Positions 26,691-34,740 of a DNA stretch of 64,000 bases are shown here, in pieces. This DNA is from Pelagomonas calceolata. Taxonomy: Eukaryota > Sar > Pelagophyceae > Pelagomonadales > Pelagomonadaceae. A program made the translations under genes and the position numbers. Numbering within the stretch: the first letter of the stretch is position 1; the number at the start of each line of letters is the position of its first letter. The stretch covers positions 3,872,501 to 3,936,500 of the forward strand of contig CAKKNE010000002.1 of assembly GCA_918797485.1 (NCBI GenBank), in the 5' to 3' direction. The notes under the pieces are model-generated. The model worked only from the letters and a program-made list of their open reading frames with translations, was not told the DNA's origin and searched no databases.

Positions 26691-28250
26691 ATGCGCATCG
26701 GGCTGGCATTCGTGCTCCTCCTCGGCACGAGGGCCCAGCTCGAAATCCGAGTCGACGACCGCACCGTTATATATAATGGCGGCGCGAACTACACCGCTTC
26801 ACTTCAATTCTGCGACCAGCACAACATTCCGGACGCGGACGCGTGCGCGTGGGATATACTGCAAACGAGCGGCGCCACCAATGGCCAACTGATCCAGGAG
26901 GCCTGGGCTTTATTACCAGACGCCTACGTTGACGTGAAACAAGCGCGCGCCACCGTATCCGAGCTGCAACGGCGCGTCTCCTCGTTGACACCGTTCGCGC
27001 TCGACGATGATAGCGTGCCCGTCCTCCAGCCGCACTGGCGGCTGGCCTTCTCCGGCGGTACTGGTGATGAAGTCTCGTCCATTTTACGAGGCTGGGGCCG
27101 CCTCTATTCGCATGCTTTGTTCCATGCGCTCGCGGAGCCTCACGTACGTCGCAGCAGACCTAAGGTTGGGTTCGCGTCCTCTTGGTTCTGCAACTCCGCT
27201 ATTGGGCGGCTGTACACGGGATTACTGGAAAAGATCGATAAATCAAAGTTCGACGTCTACGTCTTCCACGTGCGGGAGCCCTCCGGGCGTTTAAAAAGAG
27301 ACTTCTTCACGGACGCCATCGACGCGGTGAGTACTTCACAAGTGCTACCGAGGGATTTGAGTGAAGCCCGGGCCATCATCGCCTCAAGTCAATTGGATAT
27401 TCTGGTGTTTACGGACATTGGGATGGAGCCTTTTACTTATGCTCTAGCTTTCAGTCGGTTCGCCCCGATACAATGCGTCTTCTGGGGCCACCCGACGACG
27501 TCCGGTATTCCCGGCCACGCGATTGATTATTACGTCGTCATGGACGCCGCCGAGGACGACCGAGGGTATTCTAGATATGCGGAGCAATTAGTACGATTAG
27601 ATACATTAGGAGCGTTCTACTTCAGTAACGAGAGCGGCCAGTACCGTCCTTCGAAAAAACGCGAGGACTATGCGCAGGAAATGGATTTGCCTTCTTCAGG
27701 ACATATCTACGCGATCCCGCAGCACTGCCTCAAGTTCCATCCAATGTTCGACGAGGCTTTGGTGAAAATTCTCGCGTTGGATCGGGACGCGATACTCGTC
27801 GTCAAGAACTGCAGTACGTCCATAAGAGTGGAGGAGCGTCTCGCGAAAAGCATTGATATTAGTGGAAGAATCATCCGCGTCCCGCAGCTCTCGCTCCAAG
27901 ATTATGTGAGGCTCTTCGGCGGGTCGCAAGTCGCGCTCGAGACCTTCCCCTTTGGGGGGTCCATTACCTCGTTAGATGCGTTCGAGGGAGGCACGCCCGT
28001 CGTTTCTATGAAACAATTCCGAGGAAGGCCGGCGCTGACTGTCGCGCTCTACGACATCATGGACGTATCCTGCTGCGTAGCAGATGGAATAGACGACTAC
28101 GTCCAAAGGGCCGTGCGCATCGCGTCGGATCCTTCCCTCCGGTCATCGATCCGCTCTTCATTGGATGCGGCGCGCTTCCGCCTCTACGAGTCCATTGACG
28201 CCGTGTTGGAGATCGAGGCCTTCTTCTCCAGAAGTCTTAAGTTGTTATAA
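26691..28250 (+). CDS. GT41 O-GlcNAc transferase-like catalytic domain with signal peptide
   Basis: A protein of 519 residues from the ATG at 26691, opening with a clear signal peptide (MRIGLAFVLLLGTRAQLE). From about residue 150 it matches the catalytic half of OGT/SPINDLY-type GT41 enzymes: KVGFASSWFCNSAIGRL, LDILVFTDIGMEP, the GHPTTSGIPG...IDYYV block, IYAIPQHCLKFHPMFDEAL and the donor-binding ALETFPFGGSITSLDAFEGGTPVV. The TPR repeats of classical OGT are absent. Nucleocytoplasmic OGT has no signal peptide, so this copy should act in the ER/Golgi or outside the cell, on unknown acceptors. Two GGGCAGCC words lie in its upstream region. It converges with the next gene, 11 bp away. Confidence 0.82.
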   Translation: MRIGLAFVLLLGTRAQLEIRVDDRTVIYNGGANYTASLQFCDQHNIPDADACAWDILQTSGATNGQLIQEAWALLPDAYVDVKQARATVSELQRRVSSLTPFALDDDSVPVLQPHWRLAFSGGTGDEVSSILRGWGRLYSHALFHALAEPHVRRSRPKVGFASSWFCNSAIGRLYTGLLEKIDKSKFDVYVFHVREPSGRLKRDFFTDAIDAVSTSQVLPRDLSEARAIIASSQLDILVFTDIGMEPFTYALAFSRFAPIQCVFWGHPTTSGIPGHAIDYYVVMDAAEDDRGYSRYAEQLVRLDTLGAFYFSNESGQYRPSKKREDYAQEMDLPSSGHIYAIPQHCLKFHPMFDEALVKILALDRDAILVVKNCSTSIRVEERLAKSIDISGRIIRVPQLSLQDYVRLFGGSQVALETFPFGGSITSLDAFEGGTPVVSMKQFRGRPALTVALYDIMDVSCCVADGIDDYVQRAVRIASDPSLRSSIRSSLDAARFRLYESIDAVLEIEAFFSRSLKLL

Positions 28251-28261
28251 CATTACGCGCC

Positions 28262-29254
28262 TTACGAGAGCGCGAGAAAAGCCAAAGCCCCGAGCCCCAA
28301 CACCCCAGCGGCCACCGCGGGCACGTTCACGCCACTCCCGTCTTCGAGCAGATCCTTCTTCTTGGAAGGCGCCTTCCGCGTCTCCCGCTTGCCGTAGACG
28401 ACGAAGAACGGGTTCAGCGGGTGCTCCTTCCCGTAGACCACGGGCTTTCCCGCGTCGCACGCTTTCCCCCCATCAAACTGCAGCACCTCGCCGCCGGCGC
28501 ACTCGACGATGGCCTGGGCCGCGCACGTGTCCCACTCGGACGTCGGCGCCAGCCGCGGGTACACGTGCGCGGCGCCCTCCGCGACCATCAGCAGTTTGAG
28601 AGAGGACCCTTTCGACAGCCGCTTGCAGTCCTTGTACTTCCCGATGAACGCTTCGGTTTCCTCCGAGCCGTGCGACGCGCTCGCGACGATGGTTAGGCCG
28701 GCGTCGGACTCGTCGAACGTTTTGCAGAAGATCGATTTATACGAATCATAGCCCAGGGGGTCGTCGATTTCTCGAACAGGCGGGCCCAGGCCCTTGACGC
28801 CCTTGTACATCACGGGACCGTCAGCGGCTGCAGGGACGTAGACGACACCCGCGAGAGGCGAATCGCCCGCAACGAGTCCAATGTTCACGGTAAATTGCCC
28901 ATTCCGCTTGATGAACTCCTTCGTCCCATCCAACGGATCGACGCACCAGAAGTGCGTCCATTCATTTCTCTCCTCATGAGATGGGATCGGGTCCTCCTCG
29001 GACACGATCGGGATGCGCGGGTACTTCTTCCGTAGCGCGTCGCAAATAATTTTGTTGGCCGTCGTGTCCGCCTTCGTCAGCGGGCTGCCGTCGGCCTTGA
29101 AGTCGGCGATCTTCTTCCAGTCCGCCTCGCTCGTGCCATTGTAGATGGCCATAATAGCATCACCAGCTTCCTTGGCAATGGCGGCGACGTCATCTATGAC
29201 AATATCCGTGGCGCCGGCCTTGAAGCGGCCGAAGGTGCTGTTATCCGCCTTCAT
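28262..29254 (-). CDS. 3'(2'),5'-bisphosphate nucleotidase (CysQ/BPNT/HAL2 type), tail-anchored
   Basis: A protein of 330 residues from the ATG at 29254. The lithium-sensitive phosphatase signatures are complete: VSEED (metal-binding acids), VDPLDGTKEF (metal site 1) and SEWDTCAAQAIVECAGG (metal site 2), plus SPLTKAD near the N-terminus. The enzyme hydrolyses PAP, the by-product of sulfotransferases, to AMP and phosphate and so protects sulfate assimilation. Unusually, the protein ends in a Lys-rich linker and a hydrophobic helix (VPAVAAGVLGLGALAFLALS), which predicts a tail anchor in a cytosol-facing membrane. The anchor is inferred from hydrophobicity only. Confidence 0.88.
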   Translation of the reverse strand: MKADNSTFGRFKAGATDIVIDDVAAIAKEAGDAIMAIYNGTSEADWKKIADFKADGSPLTKADTTANKIICDALRKKYPRIPIVSEEDPIPSHEERNEWTHFWCVDPLDGTKEFIKRNGQFTVNIGLVAGDSPLAGVVYVPAAADGPVMYKGVKGLGPPVREIDDPLGYDSYKSIFCKTFDESDAGLTIVASASHGSEETEAFIGKYKDCKRLSKGSSLKLLMVAEGAAHVYPRLAPTSEWDTCAAQAIVECAGGEVLQFDGGKACDAGKPVVYGKEHPLNPFFVVYGKRETRKAPSKKKDLLEDGSGVNVPAVAAGVLGLGALAFLALS

Positions 29255-29607
29255 CGCGCTGCGTTTGTGTGTTATCCTTCGATTGCGCAGAGATGTGGCC
29301 TCTCGACATCTCGATCGAAAATGGAACGAGGGCGCGGGGGCAGCCTCATCTACTTTCCGGCGAGGCGTCTTCACCATCGCTCATGGAGAGGAATGATGCG
29401 CGTTCATCAAATTGGTCGGGTTCAGCGGCGCGCGGCGCGCCCAAGCTCGCCTCGCATTGTATCGCACTGCCAGCGCCGGAGCGCGTCCGGGCAGCGCCTC
29501 CGGGCAGCGTTACGTGTGCCGCGTGTCGCCACGGGCACACCAACCCAACGTGCGACGCCACAGGGCAGCTTGGAAAGAGAGCCGCAGGGCAGCCCTCGGA
29601 AACAGCC
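29255..29607. other. Divergent promoter with clustered GGGCAGC words
   Basis: This spacer between the phosphatase and channel genes has GGGGCAGCC near 29337, GGGCAGC near 29491 and 29504, GGGCAGCTT near 29562 and GGGCAGCCC near 29588, the densest cluster of this word in the window. A frame open from 29269 runs into the channel gene but looks like leader sequence. Confidence 0.5.
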
Positions 29608-32454
29608 ATGGCGGCGCGCAGCGCGACGCCGGACTTCGGGGACGACGGCGTGGATGAGGTCGACGGCCGGTTTCCGGAGCCTGTTGCAGAGCCGCGATCC
29701 GATGCGGACGACCCGCCGGCGCTGACGTCCGGTTTCTTCGGGCGGCGCAAGGTCGTGCCGCCGATCGGTGAAGCGAAGACGCCAACTTCTACGAAGAGCC
29801 GGACGTCGCAAGCGGAGGAGAAGCTCGAGGAGATGCTCGAGTCAGGTAAGCACTTCCTCGAAGGATTGGGCACGGGACGGCACGGTGTCAAAAGGCAGGA
29901 CACCCTCGACAAGAACTACTGGTTATCCCTAGAAGACGAGGCGTCCAAAAGCAAACAGTTCGGGAGCCACCCCGACTTAATACTAAAACAGAAGAACCGC
30001 AAGAAGTGCCGCCTGCGATCTATCGAGCAGTGCGAGTTCCCCAAATCACTCAAAGATAAGAATCTGTGGGTGTTGAATCCGCAGAATAGGTATTCCTGGG
30101 ACTTGACGATTCTAGTGTTGATTATTCTGGTGATGGTCCTGGCGCCGTTTGAAATCGCGTTTGTCCGCGCGTCGGTCGGTTTCAACCGGAACGCATGTAA
30201 TACGAACCACGCGGGCCCGGAGTGCCATAAAGGTTTTTTACATCCTGATAGAGTTGGCTTGTTCGTCGTGAACTTGTTTATTGATATATGTTTTGTGGCG
30301 GATATCTTTCTGACGCTGAATACGGCGTACTTCGATTCTGGTTCAGGTGACTGGGTCATCGACCACTGGCACATCTTCCTGAATTATCTGCGGAGCTGGC
30401 TGATCTTGGATATCCTGTCGGTGTTGCCGTGGGAGTTCATGCAGATCAACGGCAACGCGTCTGTTTTACGATTGGCGAAGTGCATGCGGTTGTTGAAATT
30501 ACTACGGGTCCTGAAACAACCAAGAATCATGGCGCGGCTCAATCGCCATTGTACGATCCGGGCGGAGATGCTGACGGTTATGAAATACCTAACATTATTC
30601 ATGTTCCAGATCCACTTTGGGGCGTGTATCCTACGAGCCATCGACGGCGAGGTCTTACGACAGAACTGCGACTTCCACGAGTACCGGGACATGCACATGC
30701 GCCACTTCGACGGGGCCAAACCAGGATTCGGGCGCGGATCCGACCACTGTCCCATGGATCTCGTGAAGGGCGAGTGTCCGGTGTCTTGTCCACTAACAGT
30801 TTTAGGATTCTACTGGAACCAGGGCATCTGGCCCCAGTACATCGGGGCCATAGCCTGGACGCTGGGCTGCATGCAGGGCGAGCTGAACGGGAATAACGTC
30901 GCGGAGCTATTACTGAATGTAGCTATGTCGATCGCGGGTATGATTATTTTGGCCTTTTTGGTGGGGGACTTGTGCAATGCGGTGAGTAACATGGATCCGG
31001 TCAAGAACGACTTTACCTTGGCCTTTGACTCGCTGAACAATTATATCGATGAAGTGAAACCACCACCATCCCTAAGATACAAATTACGGGAGTTCATGTC
31101 GCTGTCGGAGGTGGTCTTCCGGGAGGACTACCACCGAGGCTTACTCGAACGATTGAGTCCGGGATTGCTGTCGGTGGTAGCGCAACATAACCTGGCTGGT
31201 ATTGTAGTGCAACTCCCATTCTACGTCGACACGTTACATAGAGCATATAACTTATTACCCACCGACCATCTGGTGCTGAAGGGCGGACGAAACGCGAAGT
31301 TAATAAAAATTATCCCCAAGATGCTCGCGCTGCAGGTCCATTTTGAGGGAGACAGTCAGTCACGTATGGTTAAAATGGAGATGGTCGATGGTACCAGATT
31401 TGTGGTCAAGTACCCGAGGAACGCCGACGACGTGCAGCACGACAAAGAAGATACGTTTAAGAAGCGGTGGGCCACTCTTATTAGAGTACATAGCAAATTC
31501 TTATTATGTGACGTCCTTTTTGACGAAAAGCTAGATGAGAACTTCAAGCGCTTCCAAACGATACCGATGAACTGGATCGACACGCACTCCTACGGCACGG
31601 CGCATTCGAAGGCGCGCATGGCCCGGGCCTTGTATGAAGAAAATAGGTTCGTCGTTGCGGTGACGCAAAGACTCACCACTCGACTCTACATGCCGAAAGA
31701 TACATTGATACGAAATAATTGTTCCTTGGTGGACGAGATGTACGTCGTGCACAGTGGCAAGGCCATGACCTTTGGTAGACATACTGTGCAATTATTATCC
31801 ATCAAGTTTAAAGGTGTTGATGATATAATGGGCGACGACATCTGTACCTTACTGGTGGGTGATCGCTTGCACCGTCGACGACACTTCACGGCGAAGGCCG
31901 AGTCCGTACTGCACGTCTTCGTGTTAAATGGAGACACGTTCTGCGAGATTGTGGAAAGCGGTAGTTTTGACGAATTCAGACTAGGAGTGAAGCGCTACGG
32001 CTGCTTCCTGCGCATCCAACGCGCCTTGATCATCCAGACGCGAGCGCGCATGGGCATGGGCGGCTGCACGTTAGCTAACTCGCATGCGATGACCTACGAA
32101 GAACAGGCGACCGAGGCCTTATCTCCTAGGTCAATGAGGCGGAACGCGAACCTCCATTTATCGCGGGACGAGGAGCAAGCTTTGGAAAGTGATAGAGTGT
32201 TGTCCGCGTTGCGAGACGTCCAGAGCGATCTCGCGAAGCTCGCGGCGGCGCCTGCTGCCGTTAGAAGGGCGTTTGCCGAGGACAACGGCGACTTGGCGGC
32301 CTTGGCGCCCGTGTTTGGGGATCTAAAACGGCGCGTCGTCGGCGCCCTCGCCAAAAAAGTGACGCAGGGCCGGCGGCAGCGCCTCTCCGTCGTCTCGCGG
32401 CAGGAGGAGCAGAACATCCAGCGCGCCGCGGGCTTCCGCCAGGCCGTGGTTTGA
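29608..32454 (+). CDS. Voltage-sensor / cyclic-nucleotide-binding-domain cation channel with atypical pore
   Basis: A protein of 948 residues from the ATG at 29608. It has six predicted membrane helices, with S1 near residue 170 (LTILVLIILVMVLAPFEIAF) and S4 carrying spaced basic residues (LRLAKCMRLLKLLRVLK). This layout is that of the EAG/HCN/CNG superfamily. The pore loop reads IAWTLGCMQGELNG (Ile412 onward), so the K+ filter TxGYG is replaced by TLGCM. A Cys-rich loop precedes it. A C-linker follows (about 490-555), then about 125 inserted residues, then the CNB beta-roll (FVVAVTQRLTTRLYMPKDTL ... EMYVVHSGKAM ... LNGDTFCEIVE; about 680-775). Ion selectivity and ligand binding cannot be read from this. 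Confidence 0.85.
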   Translation: MAARSATPDFGDDGVDEVDGRFPEPVAEPRSDADDPPALTSGFFGRRKVVPPIGEAKTPTSTKSRTSQAEEKLEEMLESGKHFLEGLGTGRHGVKRQDTLDKNYWLSLEDEASKSKQFGSHPDLILKQKNRKKCRLRSIEQCEFPKSLKDKNLWVLNPQNRYSWDLTILVLIILVMVLAPFEIAFVRASVGFNRNACNTNHAGPECHKGFLHPDRVGLFVVNLFIDICFVADIFLTLNTAYFDSGSGDWVIDHWHIFLNYLRSWLILDILSVLPWEFMQINGNASVLRLAKCMRLLKLLRVLKQPRIMARLNRHCTIRAEMLTVMKYLTLFMFQIHFGACILRAIDGEVLRQNCDFHEYRDMHMRHFDGAKPGFGRGSDHCPMDLVKGECPVSCPLTVLGFYWNQGIWPQYIGAIAWTLGCMQGELNGNNVAELLLNVAMSIAGMIILAFLVGDLCNAVSNMDPVKNDFTLAFDSLNNYIDEVKPPPSLRYKLREFMSLSEVVFREDYHRGLLERLSPGLLSVVAQHNLAGIVVQLPFYVDTLHRAYNLLPTDHLVLKGGRNAKLIKIIPKMLALQVHFEGDSQSRMVKMEMVDGTRFVVKYPRNADDVQHDKEDTFKKRWATLIRVHSKFLLCDVLFDEKLDENFKRFQTIPMNWIDTHSYGTAHSKARMARALYEENRFVVAVTQRLTTRLYMPKDTLIRNNCSLVDEMYVVHSGKAMTFGRHTVQLLSIKFKGVDDIMGDDICTLLVGDRLHRRRHFTAKAESVLHVFVLNGDTFCEIVESGSFDEFRLGVKRYGCFLRIQRALIIQTRARMGMGGCTLANSHAMTYEEQATEALSPRSMRRNANLHLSRDEEQALESDRVLSALRDVQSDLAKLAAAPAAVRRAFAEDNGDLAALAPVFGDLKRRVVGALAKKVTQGRRQRLSVVSRQEEQNIQRAAGFRQAVV

Positions 32455-32491
32455 GAATTCCTACATCGTAATTCGACTTATCTTTACACAA

Positions 32492-33481
32492 CTAATAGCC
32501 TTTTGCTAGCTCGTCGACCGCGACCGCCGCAAATAAACCTCCGGGGCTCCCCTGCTTGATCACGAGCAGCTCGTCGTCGAGGAACATGACGTCGAAGAAC
32601 GCGGGGTTGCTCGCGGCGTCGCGCGGGTCCTCGTCGTCTCCTACACTAAATATCCGCCGCTGGACATCTAACCCAATTTGCGGCAGGTCCACCTTTGGTT
32701 TTGGTAGCCAGTCGGGCACCTCCTGGCCGAGGATCGCGAGCTGCTCGGCGCCGACGGATTCGAAGCTCAGGCCCACGCGCGTCGCCGAGCGTGGTCGGGC
32801 TCTCGTCTGGACACGCAGCCGCGTTGTCGTCGCGAGTTTCGAGGCGGCGTCTGGGGGCAGGTTCGCCAGCAACCTGCGTCGGGAGATATTCTCTCGAATG
32901 GGTGAGTCGTCGGCGACGTCAAGGGACCTCGTCGGACTCGCGGAAACGCACCGCGGGAACGAGTCGATCACGTTCACCACGACCGGCAGCTCGCGCGCGT
33001 CCTGGTAGATGCCTCCCAGCGAGGCGAGCGGGTTCGCGGCCAGCGTCGAGACGTCGGACGCGCTCGTGTAGACGAGTCGCCAGCATTTCCGCAGCGGCGC
33101 GTCGGCCGCGCCCTCCGCTAGACCCCGCGTCGGCTCGTCCGTCGGCGACAGCGGCGACAGCTCGTCGAGGAGCGCCTCGATTTCTTGTCTATCCGCCGGC
33201 GACGCCGCGAAACCGCGGTCCGCGGCGGCGCAGGCCGCGAAGAGCTTGGATTTGAGCGCTGCCACGTCTTTCGTCGGCGCCGCGGCGGCCGCTGGTGGTT
33301 CCTCGATGTCGTACGGCGCTGAGCTTTCCGCCCCTCCCTCGACGTCGTAGGACGATGATCTGACAACCACGAAGCGGCCTGTGCTCAAAATGCCGGCGCG
33401 CTTTGTGCTGGCAGTGCTGGTGTGTTTTGTGCTGGGGGGCGCGAGCGCCTTTGCAGCAGCCAGAACGATGATGAGGCGCAT
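32492..33481 (-). CDS. Plastid-lipid-associated protein (PAP/fibrillin) with plastid leader
   Basis: A protein of 329 residues. The N-terminus is a hydrophobic ER-type signal followed by a motif like an ASAFAP cleavage site (MRLIIVLAAAKALAPP) and a Ser/Thr-rich stretch, the bipartite form used for secondary plastids. The fibrillin domain (about 75-329) is well marked: LKSKLFAACAAADRGF, EIEALLDELSPLSPT, LRKCWRLVYTSASDV, GGIYQDA, TRVGLSFESVG and the closing FLDDELLVIKQGSPGGLF. Fibrillins bind lipids in thylakoid and plastoglobule membranes. It shares a 155-bp divergent promoter containing element copy 4 with the oxidoreductase gene. Confidence 0.85.
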   Translation of the reverse strand: MRLIIVLAAAKALAPPSTKHTSTASTKRAGILSTGRFVVVRSSSYDVEGGAESSAPYDIEEPPAAAAAPTKDVAALKSKLFAACAAADRGFAASPADRQEIEALLDELSPLSPTDEPTRGLAEGAADAPLRKCWRLVYTSASDVSTLAANPLASLGGIYQDARELPVVVNVIDSFPRCVSASPTRSLDVADDSPIRENISRRRLLANLPPDAASKLATTTRLRVQTRARPRSATRVGLSFESVGAEQLAILGQEVPDWLPKPKVDLPQIGLDVQRRIFSVGDDEDPRDAASNPAFFDVMFLDDELLVIKQGSPGGLFAAVAVDELAKGY

Positions 33482-33565
33482 AGCTGATTATTTTCAGCTA
33501 TAAAGTCGAGCCGTTAGCGATCAATAGGCCTCGTGAAACGAGGATACAAAGGCAGCACGCAGCTC

Positions 33566-33589
33566 GCTAGTGTGTTACATGCCGCTAGC
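33566..33589 (+). repeat. 24-bp palindromic element, copy 4
   Basis: Reads GCTAGTGTGTTAC then ATGCCGCTAGC. It is centred in a divergent promoter: 85 bp from the fibrillin ATG (33481) and 47 bp from the oxidoreductase ATG (33637). It is followed by TAAAGC, as in copy 1. Confidence 0.88.
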
Positions 33590-33636
33590 TAAAGCTAAGG
33601 CTGCACGCTCAAAAGCAGCAGCACGGATCATAATTG

Positions 33637-34737
33637 ATGGTCAAAGCGAGGCCAAGACTCACCCAGCGAGCCTTTCTGGCCGGCTGCCTAGTACTAGTGC
33701 CTCTGCTGCCTCTTGCACTGATGCAGGGCAAGGCTGCGCCAAAAGAGGTGATCTGGGGCATCATCGGCTGCGGCGATGTGGTAGAAAAGAAATCAGGACC
33801 GGCGCTACAAAATGCACCGCGGAGTCGTGTCGCGGCAACGATGCGTCGAGACAAGGCCAAGGCCGAAGACTTCGCGCGGCGCCACGGCATCCCGAGAGCC
33901 TACGACGACGTCGACGCATTGCTCGCGGACCCCGAGATCAATGCGGTATACATCGCCACGCCGCCGGGGTCGCACTTGGAAATCGCTCTGAAGGTTGCCG
34001 CGGCCGGCTACCCGCTCTACGTCGAGAAGCCGGCCGCTCGCACCGCGAAGGAGTGCGAGACGATGGAGAGGGCTTTCTCGAAGCTGCCGCTCTTCGTAGC
34101 TTATTACCGCCGCGCGTACCCGCGTTACGTGGCGCTCCGCGACGCGCTCCGCGGAGGCCGCCTCGGCACTATTCAGAGCGTCTCCTACGTCTTCGCCCGG
34201 CGGCCGGCGCCGCCGCGCGCCGGCGACTGGCGCCACGACGCGGAGCGCAGCGGTGGTGGTAGGTTTGTCGACATCGGCTCGCACGCGTTGGATCTCATCG
34301 ACTTCCTGCTGGGGCCGCTCGAGCGCGTCCGCGCGTCGGCGACCGGGCCCGCGGGGCAGGTTGAGACGCGCGTCGAGATGCACTTCCGCATCGTCGGAAC
34401 TAGCATCGATGGCACGGCGACGTGGGATTTCGAGGCGTCGGAGGCCGAGGATCTGCTCATTATTTCGGGTTCGGAGGGCTCCGTGCGCGTGCCAGCAGCG
34501 ATGAATGGCCGCGAACTGGTGTGGCCGGACGGCGTCGAGAGCTACGACCCGCCTGACCCGGTCCAGCTACCGCTCGTCACAAAAGTGGTGGACGCGATCC
34601 TCGACGGCTCGGAGTGCCCGTCGACAGCAAGTTCATCGACGCGGACGTCGCGCGCCATCGACGCCGCCCTTGGTCATTATTACGGGGGGCGAAGTGACGC
34701 GTTCTGGGCGCGGCCCGAGACGTGGAATGTTGTGTAA
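33637..34737 (+). CDS. Gfo/Idh/MocA-family oxidoreductase, membrane-anchored or secreted
   Basis: A protein of 366 residues from the ATG at 33637. The N-terminus has a hydrophobic segment (AFLAGCLVLVPLLPLALM) that could be a signal or anchor. A Rossmann fold follows: WGIIGCGDVVEKKSGPAL, then the family motif YVEKPAARTAKEC (EKP), AYYRRAYPRYVALRDAL and the C-terminal beta-sheet domain with GGGRFVDIGSHALDLIDFLLG. These are the marks of NAD(P)-dependent sugar or polyol dehydrogenases of the Gfo/Idh/MocA type. The substrate is unknown. The C-terminal YYGGR.DAFW.RPETW is also typical of bacterial relatives. It converges with PFK, whose stop codon is 3 bp away. Confidence 0.85.
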   Translation: MVKARPRLTQRAFLAGCLVLVPLLPLALMQGKAAPKEVIWGIIGCGDVVEKKSGPALQNAPRSRVAATMRRDKAKAEDFARRHGIPRAYDDVDALLADPEINAVYIATPPGSHLEIALKVAAAGYPLYVEKPAARTAKECETMERAFSKLPLFVAYYRRAYPRYVALRDALRGGRLGTIQSVSYVFARRPAPPRAGDWRHDAERSGGGRFVDIGSHALDLIDFLLGPLERVRASATGPAGQVETRVEMHFRIVGTSIDGTATWDFEASEAEDLLIISGSEGSVRVPAAMNGRELVWPDGVESYDPPDPVQLPLVTKVVDAILDGSECPSTASSSTRTSRAIDAALGHYYGGRSDAFWARPETWNVV

Positions 34738-34740
34738 GAA

